Origin: Streptomyces viridiviolaceus
GTDB lineage: Bacteria; Actinomycetota; Actinomycetes; Streptomycetales; Streptomycetaceae
Length of the DNA: 64,000 bases
Assembly: GCF_014650995.1 (NCBI RefSeq)
Contig: NZ_BMWA01000019.1
Location: 105,798-169,797 of the forward strand
Direction of reading: 5' to 3'
A program made the position numbers and the translations under genes. Shown here in pieces: positions 35,989-43,764 of the stretch (positions are counted from its first letter, which is position 1; each line of letters starts with the position of its first letter). The notes under the pieces were generated by a model. That model had not been told where the DNA came from, ran no database searches, and saw only the letters and a list, made by a program, of their open reading frames with translations.

Positions 35989-37275
35989 TCACGTTCTTTC
36001 CAGAATGGCCGTGACGCCCTGGCCGCCGGCCGCGCAGACGGAGATCAGGCCGCGCCCGGGACCGTCCCGCTCCGCGAGCAGTGCGGCCAGCGTCGCCACG
36101 ATCCGGGCGCCCGTCGCCGCGAAGGGGTGGCCGGTGGCCAGGGAGGAGCCGGCCACGTTCAGGCGGGCGCGGTCCACCGGGGCCAGGCCCCGCTTCTCCC
36201 AGGCCGCCAGCGTGGCCAGCACCTGGGACGCGAACGCCTCGTGGATCTCGACGAGGTCGAAGTCCTCCATGCCGAGTCCGGCGCGCTCCAGCATCCGCGG
36301 GACCGCGTACGCCGGCGCCATCAGCAGGCCGTCCTCGCCGCCCGCGACATCGCCCCCGACGAAGTCCACGGCCGCGGTCTCGTACGCCGTCAGATATGCC
36401 AGCGGTTCCAGGCCGCGGGCCTTCGCCCACTCCTCGCTCGCGAGCAGGACCGTCGCCGCGCCGTCCGTCAGCGGGGTCGAATTGCCCGCCGTCATGGTCG
36501 GGTCGGGCGCGTCCAGGCCGAACACCGGCTTCAGCGCGGCCAGTTTCTCCACCGTCGAGCCCGGACGCAGGTTCTGGTCACGGGCCAGTCCCCGGAAGGG
36601 GACGACCAGGTCCCGGAAGAGGCCGCGTTCGTAGGCCGCCGCCAGTCGCCGGTGGCTCGTCGCCGCCAGTTCGTCCTGGGCCTCGCGCGTGATGCCCCAG
36701 GCGCGGGCGGTGACGGCGGCGTGCTCCCCCATCGACAGGCCGGTGCGCGGCTCGGCGTTGCGCGGGACGTCGGGGACGAGGTGGGCCGGGCGGAGCCCGG
36801 CGAGGGCCTTGAGGCGGGCGCCGGCGGACTTCGCCCTACGGGCCTCCAGCAGGATCCTGCGCAGGGCGTCGTTGACACCCAGGGGCGCGTCGCTCGCCGT
36901 GTCGGCGCCGCCCGCGACCGCCGACTCGGTCTGGCCGAGGGCGATCTTGTTGGCGGCGGCGATCACGGCCTGGAGCCCGGTGCCGCACGCCTGCTGGACG
37001 TCGTACGCGGGAGTGCGCGCGTCCAGCGCCGAGCCGAGGACCGTCTCGCGGGCGAGGTTGAAGTCCCGGCTGTGCTTGAGGACCGCCCCGGCGACGAACT
37101 CGCCCACCGCGCCCGGCCCCCGTAGCCCGAACCGCTCGACCAGGCCGTCGAGGGCGGCGGTGAGCATCTCCTGGTTGGAGGCGGTGGCGTAGGGCCCGTC
37201 GGAGCGGGCGAACGGGATGCGCGCGCCGCCGACGACCGCGACCCGGCGGGCGCGCGGCGGCTCAAGGGGACTCAT
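35989..37275 (-). CDS. Acetyl-CoA C-acyltransferase (thiolase)
   Basis: 428 residues from the ATG at 37275 with GAGGAG about 9 bases upstream; a GTG ten codons earlier is less likely. Active-site cysteine in Q-A-C-G-T-G-L-Q-A, histidine in G-H-P-F-A-A-T-G, and the C-terminal C-A-A-G-G-Q-G loop are all present. FadA/FadI-type enzyme for the last step of beta-oxidation or its reverse. Divergent from the long FabG gene, with two palindromes between them. Confidence 0.9.
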   Translation of the reverse strand: MSPLEPPRARRVAVVGGARIPFARSDGPYATASNQEMLTAALDGLVERFGLRGPGAVGEFVAGAVLKHSRDFNLARETVLGSALDARTPAYDVQQACGTGLQAVIAAANKIALGQTESAVAGGADTASDAPLGVNDALRRILLEARRAKSAGARLKALAGLRPAHLVPDVPRNAEPRTGLSMGEHAAVTARAWGITREAQDELAATSHRRLAAAYERGLFRDLVVPFRGLARDQNLRPGSTVEKLAALKPVFGLDAPDPTMTAGNSTPLTDGAATVLLASEEWAKARGLEPLAYLTAYETAAVDFVGGDVAGGEDGLLMAPAYAVPRMLERAGLGMEDFDLVEIHEAFASQVLATLAAWEKRGLAPVDRARLNVAGSSLATGHPFAATGARIVATLAALLAERDGPGRGLISVCAAGGQGVTAILERT

Positions 37276-37311
37276 CTCGACCTGCTCCTCATCCGTGACA
37301 CGCACTCCTGA

Positions 37312-37340
37312 TTACCTCCGGTAACATTACTCCAGAGTAA
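37312..37340. promoter_or_regulatory. Pair of palindromes between the thiolase and FabG genes
   Basis: TTACC-N3-GGTAA (37312-37324) and TTACTC-N2-GAGTAA (37327-37340) are both perfect dyads on the same helical turn pattern (centres about 15 bases apart). They lie in the 113-base divergent region and share TTAC/GTAA ends, as expected for tandem sites of one TetR-type repressor. The TetR gene at 39553 is the obvious candidate. Confidence 0.6.
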
Positions 37341-37388
37341 GCACGTGTGAGCACAGGTGGGCAAGACTCGACCGTCGGGAGACAGGAC

Positions 37389-38693
37389 ATGGCGGACCGC
37401 TATCTCGGCTTCACCGGCACCGCGCCCGGCCGGTTCCTGACCCGCCGCCTCGGGCTGCCGCAGCCGGCGGCCCTGATCCGCCGCACCGGGGGGCGCCCGC
37501 GTTTCGACGGCGGACTGCTGCACCTGACGGCCGGCACGTCCGACCTCGACCTCGCACCCGTGCTGGCCCGCACGGGCCTCACCCCGGGCGCCGGGCACGA
37601 CCCCACCGCCGTCGTCCTCGACGCCACCGGCGTCCGGGACGTCGACACGCTCGCCGAGGTGCACGCGGCCCTCCACCCCGTGCTGCGGTCGGTCGCCGTG
37701 AGCGGCCGGGTGGTGGTGCTCGGCGCGGCACCGGATCCCGCCGACCACCACCAGGCCGCCGTACAGCAGGCGTTGGAGGGCTTCACACGCTCGCTCGGCA
37801 AGGAGATCGGGCGGGGCAGGACCGTGAACCTCGTCCGGCTCGCCGACGTCACCGCCGCCGAGTCCACCCTCCGTTTCCTGCTCTCCCCCGCCTCCGCCTA
37901 CGTCAGCGGCCAGGTGATCGAGGTCGGGGACGAGGAGGTCACCGCCCCCGACGACTGGGAGCAGCCCCTGACCGGACGCACCGCCCTGGTCACCGGAGCC
38001 GCGCGCGGCATCGGCGCCGCGGTCGCCGAGACGCTGGCCGGACAGGGGGCCCGGGTCGTCGTCCTCGACGTGCCGGGGGCCGAGGCCGAGGCGCGGGCGC
38101 TCGCCGACCGGCTCGACGGCACCGCCCTCGCCCTCGACGTCACGGCCGCCGACGCCGGCGAGCGGATCGCGGCCGCGCTGCCCGACGGCCTGGACGTGCT
38201 GATCCACAACGCGGGCGTCACGCGTGACCGGCGCCTGGTCAACATGCCCGCCGAACGCTGGAGTTCGGTCCTCGACGTCAATCTGGCGAGCGTGCTGCGC
38301 ACCACGGACGCCCTGCTCTCGTCGGGCGCTCTGAAGCGGGGCGGCCGGATCGTGGCGACGGCCTCGATCGCCGGACTCGCGGGCAACTCGGGCCAGACCA
38401 ACTACGGCGCGAGCAAGGCCGGGATCGTCGGCCTGGTCCGTTCCCTCGCGCCTCGCGCGCTCGCCGAGCACCGAGTCACGGTGAACGCGGTCGCGCCGGG
38501 GTTCATCGAGACGAGGATGACCGCGGCGGTCCCCCTGCTCATCCGCGAGGCCGGACGGCGGATGAACTCCCTCGGCCAGGGCGGCCTGCCGGTCGACGTC
38601 GCCGAGACGACCGCCTGGCTCGCCCACCCGGCCTCCGGCGCGGTCAACGGCCAGGTCGTGCGGGTCTGCGGCCAGAGCCTGCTGGGGGCGTGA
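37389..38693 (+). CDS. Long-type 3-oxoacyl-ACP/CoA reductase (FabG4-like)
   Basis: 434 residues from the ATG at 37389. The C-terminal ~240 residues form an SDR reductase: T-G-A-A-R-G-I-G, N-A-G-V-T, catalytic S in A-T-A-S-I-A-G and Y-G-A-S-K. The N-terminal ~190 residues are an extra flavodoxin-like domain, as in high-molecular-weight FabG4 of mycobacteria. These enzymes reduce 3-oxoacyl-CoA with NADH. It overlaps the MaoC gene by one base and pairs with it for consecutive reduction/dehydration. Confidence 0.9.
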   Translation: MADRYLGFTGTAPGRFLTRRLGLPQPAALIRRTGGRPRFDGGLLHLTAGTSDLDLAPVLARTGLTPGAGHDPTAVVLDATGVRDVDTLAEVHAALHPVLRSVAVSGRVVVLGAAPDPADHHQAAVQQALEGFTRSLGKEIGRGRTVNLVRLADVTAAESTLRFLLSPASAYVSGQVIEVGDEEVTAPDDWEQPLTGRTALVTGAARGIGAAVAETLAGQGARVVVLDVPGAEAEARALADRLDGTALALDVTAADAGERIAAALPDGLDVLIHNAGVTRDRRLVNMPAERWSSVLDVNLASVLRTTDALLSSGALKRGGRIVATASIAGLAGNSGQTNYGASKAGIVGLVRSLAPRALAEHRVTVNAVAPGFIETRMTAAVPLLIREAGRRMNSLGQGGLPVDVAETTAWLAHPASGAVNGQVVRVCGQSLLGA

Positions 38694-39565
38694 TGACCGA
38701 GCGCACCGGCACCGGGGCCACGCGCACCACGACCACGCTGACGGGCTCCCCCGCCCTGGCGCCGCTCCTCGCGCGCGGGGCCCTGCTGTCCCCCTTCAAA
38801 CGGCCCCGCCCGGACGCCGGCTTCCCCCGCACCCGGCTGCTGCTGCCCGGCCTGCGCGTGGACGCCGCCCGGCTGGCCGCGTACGAGCGGGTGTGCGGGT
38901 TCCCGGCCGGAGCGGACACGCTGCCGGTGACCCATCCGCATGTGCTGGGCTTCCCGGCGGCCATGCGCCTGATGAGCGCCCGGGGCTTCCCGCTGCCGCT
39001 GCTCGGCCTCGTCCACACCTCGATCGACATCACCCGGCGGGCGGCCATGTCCGCGAGCGCGGAGTACGACCTCGCCGTGTACGTCGACCGGCTGGTGCCG
39101 CACCGGCGCGGCACCGAGGCCGCGGTGGTGACGGAGATGCGGACCGGCGGGGACGTCGTGTGGGAGTCGCGGAGCACCTATCTCGCGCGGCACCGCCCGG
39201 ACGGGCGGGCCGACGGCGACGCCCCCCGGCTGGAGCGGGCGCCGCTGCCCGCCCGGGCCGAGTGGCGGCTCGACGGCGGCCTCGGACGGCGGTACGCAGC
39301 CGCCTCCGGTGACCGCAACCCGATCCACCTGCACCCGCTCACCGCCCGCCTGTTCGGCTTCCCCCGGGCCATCGCGCACGGCATGTGGACCGTGGCGCGG
39401 TGCCTCGCCGAGCACGGGACGCCGGAGGCGGTCACGGTGCGGGCGGAGTTCCGGGCGCCGGTGCTGCTGCCGGGGGCGGTGACGTACGGGGCGGACGGCG
39501 GGCTGTTCGAGCTGCGGGACGCGCGTGAGCGGGTCCATCTGACGGGGAGCGTCTACCCGGCCTGA
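38693..39565 (+). CDS. MaoC-like hot-dog dehydratase
   Basis: 290 residues with two hot-dog halves. The second contains the hydratase signature Y-A-A-A-S-G-D-R-N-P-I-H and R-A-I-A-H-G-M-W. HtdX/HtdZ-type enzymes of this length dehydrate 3-hydroxyacyl thioesters. Translationally coupled (TGATG) to the FabG gene and overlapping the convergent TetR gene by 13 bases at its 3' end. Confidence 0.88.
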   Translation: MTERTGTGATRTTTTLTGSPALAPLLARGALLSPFKRPRPDAGFPRTRLLLPGLRVDAARLAAYERVCGFPAGADTLPVTHPHVLGFPAAMRLMSARGFPLPLLGLVHTSIDITRRAAMSASAEYDLAVYVDRLVPHRRGTEAAVVTEMRTGGDVVWESRSTYLARHRPDGRADGDAPRLERAPLPARAEWRLDGGLGRRYAAASGDRNPIHLHPLTARLFGFPRAIAHGMWTVARCLAEHGTPEAVTVRAEFRAPVLLPGAVTYGADGGLFELRDARERVHLTGSVYPA

Positions 39566-40227
39566 GCGACCGGCTCCTCCTCGGCCCCCTCCGGCGCCGA
39601 CCAGGGGCGGCCCGCCATGAGGTCGCCCAGGCCCGCCCAGGCGAAGTTCATCAGGGTCGCCGCCGCCTGCTTCGCCGAGGCACCGGGCGTCGCGTTGGCC
39701 CAGTCGGCCAGCGACTCGGCGGCGCCGACCAGGGCCTCGGCCAGTCCGGCGACCTCGCGCTCGGGCAGGTCGGGGTCACGGTGCGCCTCGCGGGCGGCGG
39801 CGGCGATCAGCTGCGTCACGAACGCGACGATCTCCTCGCGCATCGCCGCGACCTCGGCGGCGAACCGCTCGCCGTGGGTGCGGGCCTGCAGGTGGAGCAC
39901 CGCCCAGCCGTCCGGGTTGCGGGCGGTGTGCGTGAAGAAGGCCCGCAGTCCGGACCAGAGTTGTCCGTCGGCGGGCAGACCGGGGCGGACACCGGCGCGG
40001 ACGGCCTCGGTCAGGGCCCGCGCCTCACGGCGGATGCAGGCCGTGAAGAGGTCTTCCTTCGAGTTCAGGTACAGGTACACCAGCGGCTTGGACACGCCCG
40101 CGAGTTCCGCGATCTCGTCCATCGACGCCGCCATGTACCCGCGCTGACCGAAGGTGCGCACCGCGGCGTCCAGCATCTGCTGCTCACGGACCGCGCGCGG
40201 CATCCGCTTGGTCTTCCCAACACCCAT
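39553..40227 (-). CDS. TetR-family regulator, probably of the lipid module
   Basis: 224 residues from the ATG at 40227. N-terminal helix-turn-helix with R-G-Y-M-A-A-S-M-D-E-I-A-E-L-A-G-V-S-K-P-L-V-Y-L-Y split over residues 27-52. The C-terminal ligand domain is alanine-rich with an HTARNPDGW loop. Located at the end of the thiolase/FabG/MaoC group; likely acyl-CoA responsive. Alternative: regulator of an unlinked target. Confidence 0.87.
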   Translation of the reverse strand: MGVGKTKRMPRAVREQQMLDAAVRTFGQRGYMAASMDEIAELAGVSKPLVYLYLNSKEDLFTACIRREARALTEAVRAGVRPGLPADGQLWSGLRAFFTHTARNPDGWAVLHLQARTHGERFAAEVAAMREEIVAFVTQLIAAAAREAHRDPDLPEREVAGLAEALVGAAESLADWANATPGASAKQAAATLMNFAWAGLGDLMAGRPWSAPEGAEEEPVAQAG

Positions 40228-40297
40228 GCGAATCAGCGTACGGTCCGTGCGGCCGTGGTCAGGACGTTCGCGTCCCGGCGGTGTCGGCCGCACACGG

Positions 40298-40333
40298 CGA
40301 ACCCCGCTCACCGGCCTCGGTGAGCGGGGTTCG
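40298..40333 (-). terminator. Strong hairpin terminator downstream of the symporter gene
   Basis: Perfect 16-base stem (40298-40313 with 40318-40333) and a 4-base loop, 21 bases after the symporter stop and just upstream of the TetR start. No clear U-tract, as is common in Streptomyces. Confidence 0.75.
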
Positions 40334-40354
40334 GGACGGTCCGGAGAACGGCGC

Positions 40355-41683
40355 CTACGCGGCGACCGGCACCGGCTCGGGCTCCCGCTCCACCTCGTCG
40401 ATCGGCGAGCTGTGGGCCTCGTCGTACGCCTTGCGGTCGAGCAGGCCCTCGCGGGCCGAGACGAGGACCGGCACCAGGGCCTGGCCGGCGACGTTGGTCG
40501 CGGTGCGCATCATGTCCAGGATCGGGTCGATCGCGAGGAGCAGACCGACACCCTCCATCGGCAGGCCCAGCGTGGACAGGGTCAGCGTCAGCATGACCGT
40601 GGCGCCGGTGAGGCCGGCCGTGGCGGCGGAGCCGACCACCGAGACGAAGGCGATCAGCAGGTAGTCGCCGACGTTCAGCTGGATGTCGAAGATCTGGGCG
40701 ACGAAGATCGCGGCGATCGCCGGGTAGATGGCGGCGCAGCCGTCCATCTTGGTCGTCGCGCCGAACGGCACCGCGAAGGACGCGTACTCCTTCGGCACGC
40801 CGAGGCGCTCGGTCACCTTCTGCGTCAGCGGCATGGTGCCCACCGACGAACGGGAGACGAAGGCCAGCTGGATCGCCGGCCAGGCGCCCTTGAAGAACTG
40901 CAGCGGGTTGGCCTTGGCGACGGTCGCCAGCAGCGCCGGGTAGACCACGAACAGCACGATCGCGCAGCCGACGTAGATGTCGGCGGTGAAGGTGGCGTAC
41001 TTGCCGATCAGGTCCCAGCCGTAGGTGGCGATGGCGTTGCCGATGAGGCCGACGGTGCCGAGCGGGGCCAGGCGGATGACCCACCACAGGGCCTTCTGCA
41101 GGAGTTCGAGGACGGACTCGCTCAGGTTCAGGATCGGCTGGGCCTTCTCGCCCAGCTGGAGGGCGGCGATACCGGCGACGGCGGCCATGAAGACGATCTG
41201 GAGCACGTTCAGCTCGGTGAACGGCGTGATCACGTCGGTCGGCACGATGCCGGTGAGGAAGTCGATCCAGGAGCCGGTGTGCTCGGGCTTCGCACCGTCC
41301 GCCGGCGTGAGGCCGGTGCCGGCGCCGGGGTTGGTGACCAGGCCGATGACGAGGCCGATGGCCACCGCGATCAGCGACGTGATCATGAACCAGAGAAGGG
41401 TGCGGGACGCCAGGCGGGCCGCGTTGTTGACCTTCCGCAGGTTGGTGATCGAGACGAGGATCGCGAAGAAGACGAGGGGGGCGACGGCCAGCTTCAGCAG
41501 GCCGATGAAGGTGCCGCCGACCTTCTCCAGGGTGGTCACGAGCCAGGACAGGTCCTGGCTGCGGGCCAGCCAGCCGAGCAGGACGCCCAGCACGAGACCG
41601 GCGATTATTTGGGCCCAGAAGGGGACCTTCGGCAGCTTGGAGGACGCCTTGACGGGCGTCGCGGACTTCGTGTTCGCGGACAC
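40355..41683 (-). CDS. Dicarboxylate/amino acid:cation symporter (DAACS family)
   Basis: 442 residues from a GTG with GGAG 8 bases upstream. Family motifs: S-R-S-S-V-G-T-M-P-L-T (serine-rich hairpin), F-A-V-P-F-G-A-T-T-K-M-D-G-C and the last amphipathic helix with D-P-I-L-D-M-M-R-T-A-T-N-V. Eight membrane helices plus re-entrant loops expected. Takes up C4-dicarboxylates, glutamate/aspartate or possibly cystine-type substrates with H+ or Na+. A cysteine-rich leader peptide upstream suggests sulfur-linked control (see that entry), which would favour a cystine or sulfur-compound substrate. Confidence 0.9.
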   Translation of the reverse strand: MSANTKSATPVKASSKLPKVPFWAQIIAGLVLGVLLGWLARSQDLSWLVTTLEKVGGTFIGLLKLAVAPLVFFAILVSITNLRKVNNAARLASRTLLWFMITSLIAVAIGLVIGLVTNPGAGTGLTPADGAKPEHTGSWIDFLTGIVPTDVITPFTELNVLQIVFMAAVAGIAALQLGEKAQPILNLSESVLELLQKALWWVIRLAPLGTVGLIGNAIATYGWDLIGKYATFTADIYVGCAIVLFVVYPALLATVAKANPLQFFKGAWPAIQLAFVSRSSVGTMPLTQKVTERLGVPKEYASFAVPFGATTKMDGCAAIYPAIAAIFVAQIFDIQLNVGDYLLIAFVSVVGSAATAGLTGATVMLTLTLSTLGLPMEGVGLLLAIDPILDMMRTATNVAGQALVPVLVSAREGLLDRKAYDEAHSSPIDEVEREPEPVPVAA

Positions 41684-41759
41684 GGACAGACTCCGTAGGG
41701 GACGGGACGCGGGGACGGACGCGCAGGGGCTGACGTGGAGGACGGTGGGGTGAGGGACG

Positions 41760-41861
41760 TCAGGGGCGACAGGTCGCGGACGCGCACCGGCAGAGGTCCA
41801 CGTGCAGGCGCGCCACGAGCGCGAGGCTCGGCGGTGTGGCGGGCGCGGCTGCGGGCATCAT
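41760..41861 (-). CDS. Putative leader peptide (cysteine-rich, attenuator type)
   Basis: 33 codons from tandem ATGs (41861, 41858) to TGA. The end V-A-R-L-H-V-D-L-C-R-C-A-S-A-T-C-R-P fits the actinobacterial putative leader peptide family, short ORFs with a R-x-H-V-D-L-C-R core placed upstream of sulfur or cysteine-related genes. It ends 76 bases before the symporter start on the same strand. Three cysteine codons close to the end suit a ribosome-stalling attenuator that senses cysteinyl-tRNA. No strong ribosome site is visible; translation may be near-leaderless. Confidence 0.65.
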   Translation of the reverse strand: MMPAAAPATPPSLALVARLHVDLCRCASATCRP

Positions 41862-41949
41862 GCACACGACTTTAACACCATTGCTTTGAGACTCCCATAG
41901 CCTGCCTTTGAGAGGTCGGACACCGCTTTCTCCCGTAAAACGCAAAGTG

Positions 41950-41980
41950 CCCCGGTTTCCGGGGTGTCCGGAAACCGGGG
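41950..41980 (-). terminator. Hairpin terminator of the DUF4229 gene
   Basis: Perfect 13-base stem (41950-41962 with 41968-41980), 5-base loop, followed on the minus strand by a T-rich tract including GCGTTTTACG. Lies 21 bases after the DUF4229 stop and insulates the leader-peptide/symporter unit. Confidence 0.82.
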
Positions 41981-42001
41981 CGGTCACGTGTGTGAGGAAG
42001 C

Positions 42002-42301
42002 TTACGAGGTCTGGCCCTGCGCCCGGGCGGCGTCGTCGACCACGTCCTCCTGGCTGCGGCTGGCCTCGAGGTTGGACTTCATGCGGTCCACGCGCTGCAC
42101 GACCTGCACCGAGGCCCGGTCCCGCTCCTTGCGCAGCGCCACGAAGCTGATCGGGGCCGAGATCAGCAGGGCGAGCAGGATGATCCACATGCCGTTGGAG
42201 TCGCCGAGACCGCGGGGGAACACACCGGCGTAGACGAGACCCCAGACGACCACGAGGCAGCCCACGAAGATCCCGAGGCGCATCAGCGTGTAGCGGAGCA
42301 T
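42002..42301 (-). CDS. DUF4229 family small membrane protein
   Basis: 99 residues from the ATG at 42301. Two membrane helices (L-G-I-F-V-G-C-L-V-V-V-W-G and W-I-I-L-L-A-L-L-I-S-A-P-I-S-F) followed by a charged cytosolic helix with R-K-E-R-D and an acidic end. Matches the small DUF4229 proteins found in actinobacteria next to menaquinone genes. Function unknown. Confidence 0.8.
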   Translation of the reverse strand: MLRYTLMRLGIFVGCLVVVWGLVYAGVFPRGLGDSNGMWIILLALLISAPISFVALRKERDRASVQVVQRVDRMKSNLEASRSQEDVVDDAARAQGQTS

Positions 42302-42406
42302 CGCAATCCACTCTTCCGTTTCGGGGAGGCCAGAACGTACCCAAAGGGGCACCGTCCAGTGAAGCACGCCGGGGCTCGGCTCCCGCAGGCGGGGGTGCGG
42401 GGTGCC

Positions 42407-42931
42407 TCAGAGCAGCGGCAACAGCATCATGATGTCGTCCCGGTCGTCGCCCGGCGCCACCCGGATCGCACCGGGCACCCGTCCGACCTCCTTGTAGCCG
42501 CAGGAGGCGTAGAACCGCTCCAGGCCGAGGCCGCCCCGGCAGGTGAGCCGTATCGCCTCGATGCCGTCGAGCTCGCGGGCCGCGTCCGCGGCGGCGGCCA
42601 TGAGGTCCCGGCCGTAACCCCGGCCCTGGTGGCGGGGGTGCACCATCACCGTGTACAGCCACAGCCAGTGGGTCATCAGGCGGTGCGTGTTGCGGGCGAG
42701 GAACGCCGTGGCGGCCACCCGGCCCTCCTCGTCGTGCCCGACCAGCAGGCGGGTGCGCCCCTCTGCCATGGCCACCATGTGTCTGACCAGCTCGGGGCGG
42801 ATGTCCTCCCGTGCCACGGGCGGCACGAAGCCCACGGAACCGCCCGCGTTGGAGACGTCGGTCCACAGGTCGAGGATGCCGTCGCGCAGGTCGCGGGAGA
42901 CGGCGGGGTCGAACGTGAAAGTAAGGGACAC
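42407..42931 (-). CDS. GNAT-family N-acetyltransferase
   Basis: 174 residues from a GTG. The acetyl-CoA loop is H-P-R-H-Q-G-R-G-Y-G-R-D-L (motif A) with the preceding strand L-Y-T-V-M-V. C-terminal strand L-T-C-R-G-G-L-G-L-E-R-F-Y and G-Y-K-E-V-G-R complete the fold. Substrate unknown. Follows the UdgX gene by 19 bases in the same direction. Confidence 0.87.
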   Translation of the reverse strand: MSLTFTFDPAVSRDLRDGILDLWTDVSNAGGSVGFVPPVAREDIRPELVRHMVAMAEGRTRLLVGHDEEGRVAATAFLARNTHRLMTHWLWLYTVMVHPRHQGRGYGRDLMAAAADAARELDGIEAIRLTCRGGLGLERFYASCGYKEVGRVPGAIRVAPGDDRDDIMMLLPLL

Positions 42932-42950
42932 GACCCCATCGTATCTATTA

Positions 42951-43586
42951 CTAAAGTGCCTGCGCCGCCGTCTTGAGATCCGAGACCAGGCCCCGGTACG
43001 CCCCCTCCCGGTCCTCCGCCCGCAGCACCGCCGACGGATGCACCGTGGGCACCAGCCGCTCCGGACGGCCGTGGATCTCCCTCTCCAGCACCGTGCCACG
43101 CACCTCGGTGACCCGGAACGACGACCCCAGCAGCGCCTTGCCCGCCGTGGCGCCGAGCACCACGATCAGCTCGGGCTCCACCAGGGCCAGCTCGGCGGCC
43201 AGCCACGGTCCGCACGCCGTCATCTCGCGCAGCGTGGGTGCCTTGTGGATCCGGCGCTTGCGCGGCTCGGCCTGCGTGAACTTGAAGTGCTTGACCGCGT
43301 TGGTCACGTACGTGTCCGCCGGGTCCATGCCGGCCTCGGCCAGCGCCCGGTCGAGCAGTTTCCCGGCGGGGCCGACGAAGGGCCTGCCCTGGCGGTCCTC
43401 CTGGTCGCCGGGCTGCTCGCCGACGAGCATGACGCGGGCGGTCGCCTTGCCGGCCCCGAACACGGTCTGGGTGGCGTTCCGGTGCAGGGGGCAGCCGCGG
43501 CAGCCGGCCGCGGCCTCCCGCAGGGCGGCCAGACCGCCGTGGTCCGGAACGAAGGGTTGTGCGGTGTAGTCGTCCTCGGTGGCCAT
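42951..43586 (-). CDS. udgX: UdgX-type uracil-DNA glycosylase (iron-sulfur)
   Basis: 211 residues. Family 4-like uracil-DNA glycosylase with motif A G-E-Q-P-G-D-Q-E-D (56-64) and the insertion R-K-R-R-I-H (109-114), the signature of UdgX, in which the histidine forms a covalent bond to the abasic sugar. Motif B is H-P-S-A-V-L-R. Cysteines at 29, 32 and 125 fit iron-sulfur cluster ligands; I see no fourth cysteine. Cytosolic repair enzyme that removes uracil and stays cross-linked to DNA, as shown for the M. smegmatis protein. Confidence 0.9.
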   Translation of the reverse strand: MATEDDYTAQPFVPDHGGLAALREAAAGCRGCPLHRNATQTVFGAGKATARVMLVGEQPGDQEDRQGRPFVGPAGKLLDRALAEAGMDPADTYVTNAVKHFKFTQAEPRKRRIHKAPTLREMTACGPWLAAELALVEPELIVVLGATAGKALLGSSFRVTEVRGTVLEREIHGRPERLVPTVHPSAVLRAEDREGAYRGLVSDLKTAAQAL

Positions 43587-43644
43587 GGACTACGGGTACC
43601 CGCCGTGGGGGCTCGGACCCGGGCCGGGTACGGGTGGTCCGTGG

Positions 43645-43724
43645 CTGGTCGCGCAGTGCACCGGGCCTCTGAAAAGGGGCGTCCGCCGCACGTCCCTCAG
43701 GGGCGCGGGGAACTGCGCGACCAG
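43645..43724. repeat. Streptomyces-type intergenic inverted repeat
   Basis: Arms 43645-43657 and 43712-43724 are a perfect 13-base dyad (core GGTCGCGCAGT) with a 54-base loop containing GGGGCG tracts. The GGGGAACTGCGCGACCAG end followed by CCCCCACGCACCCGCA is a sequence I know as recurrent in Streptomyces intergenic regions. It lies in the 178-base gap between udgX and mqnE, where no gene is seen. Confidence 0.6.
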
Positions 43725-43764
43725 CCCCCACGCACCCGCACCCGATGACGAGACCGGAGCGATC

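Noticed and set aside
33932..36634. 900-codon open frame antisense to the acyl-CoA synthetase and thiolase
   Set aside because: Same GC artefact; both sense genes have complete catalytic motifs.
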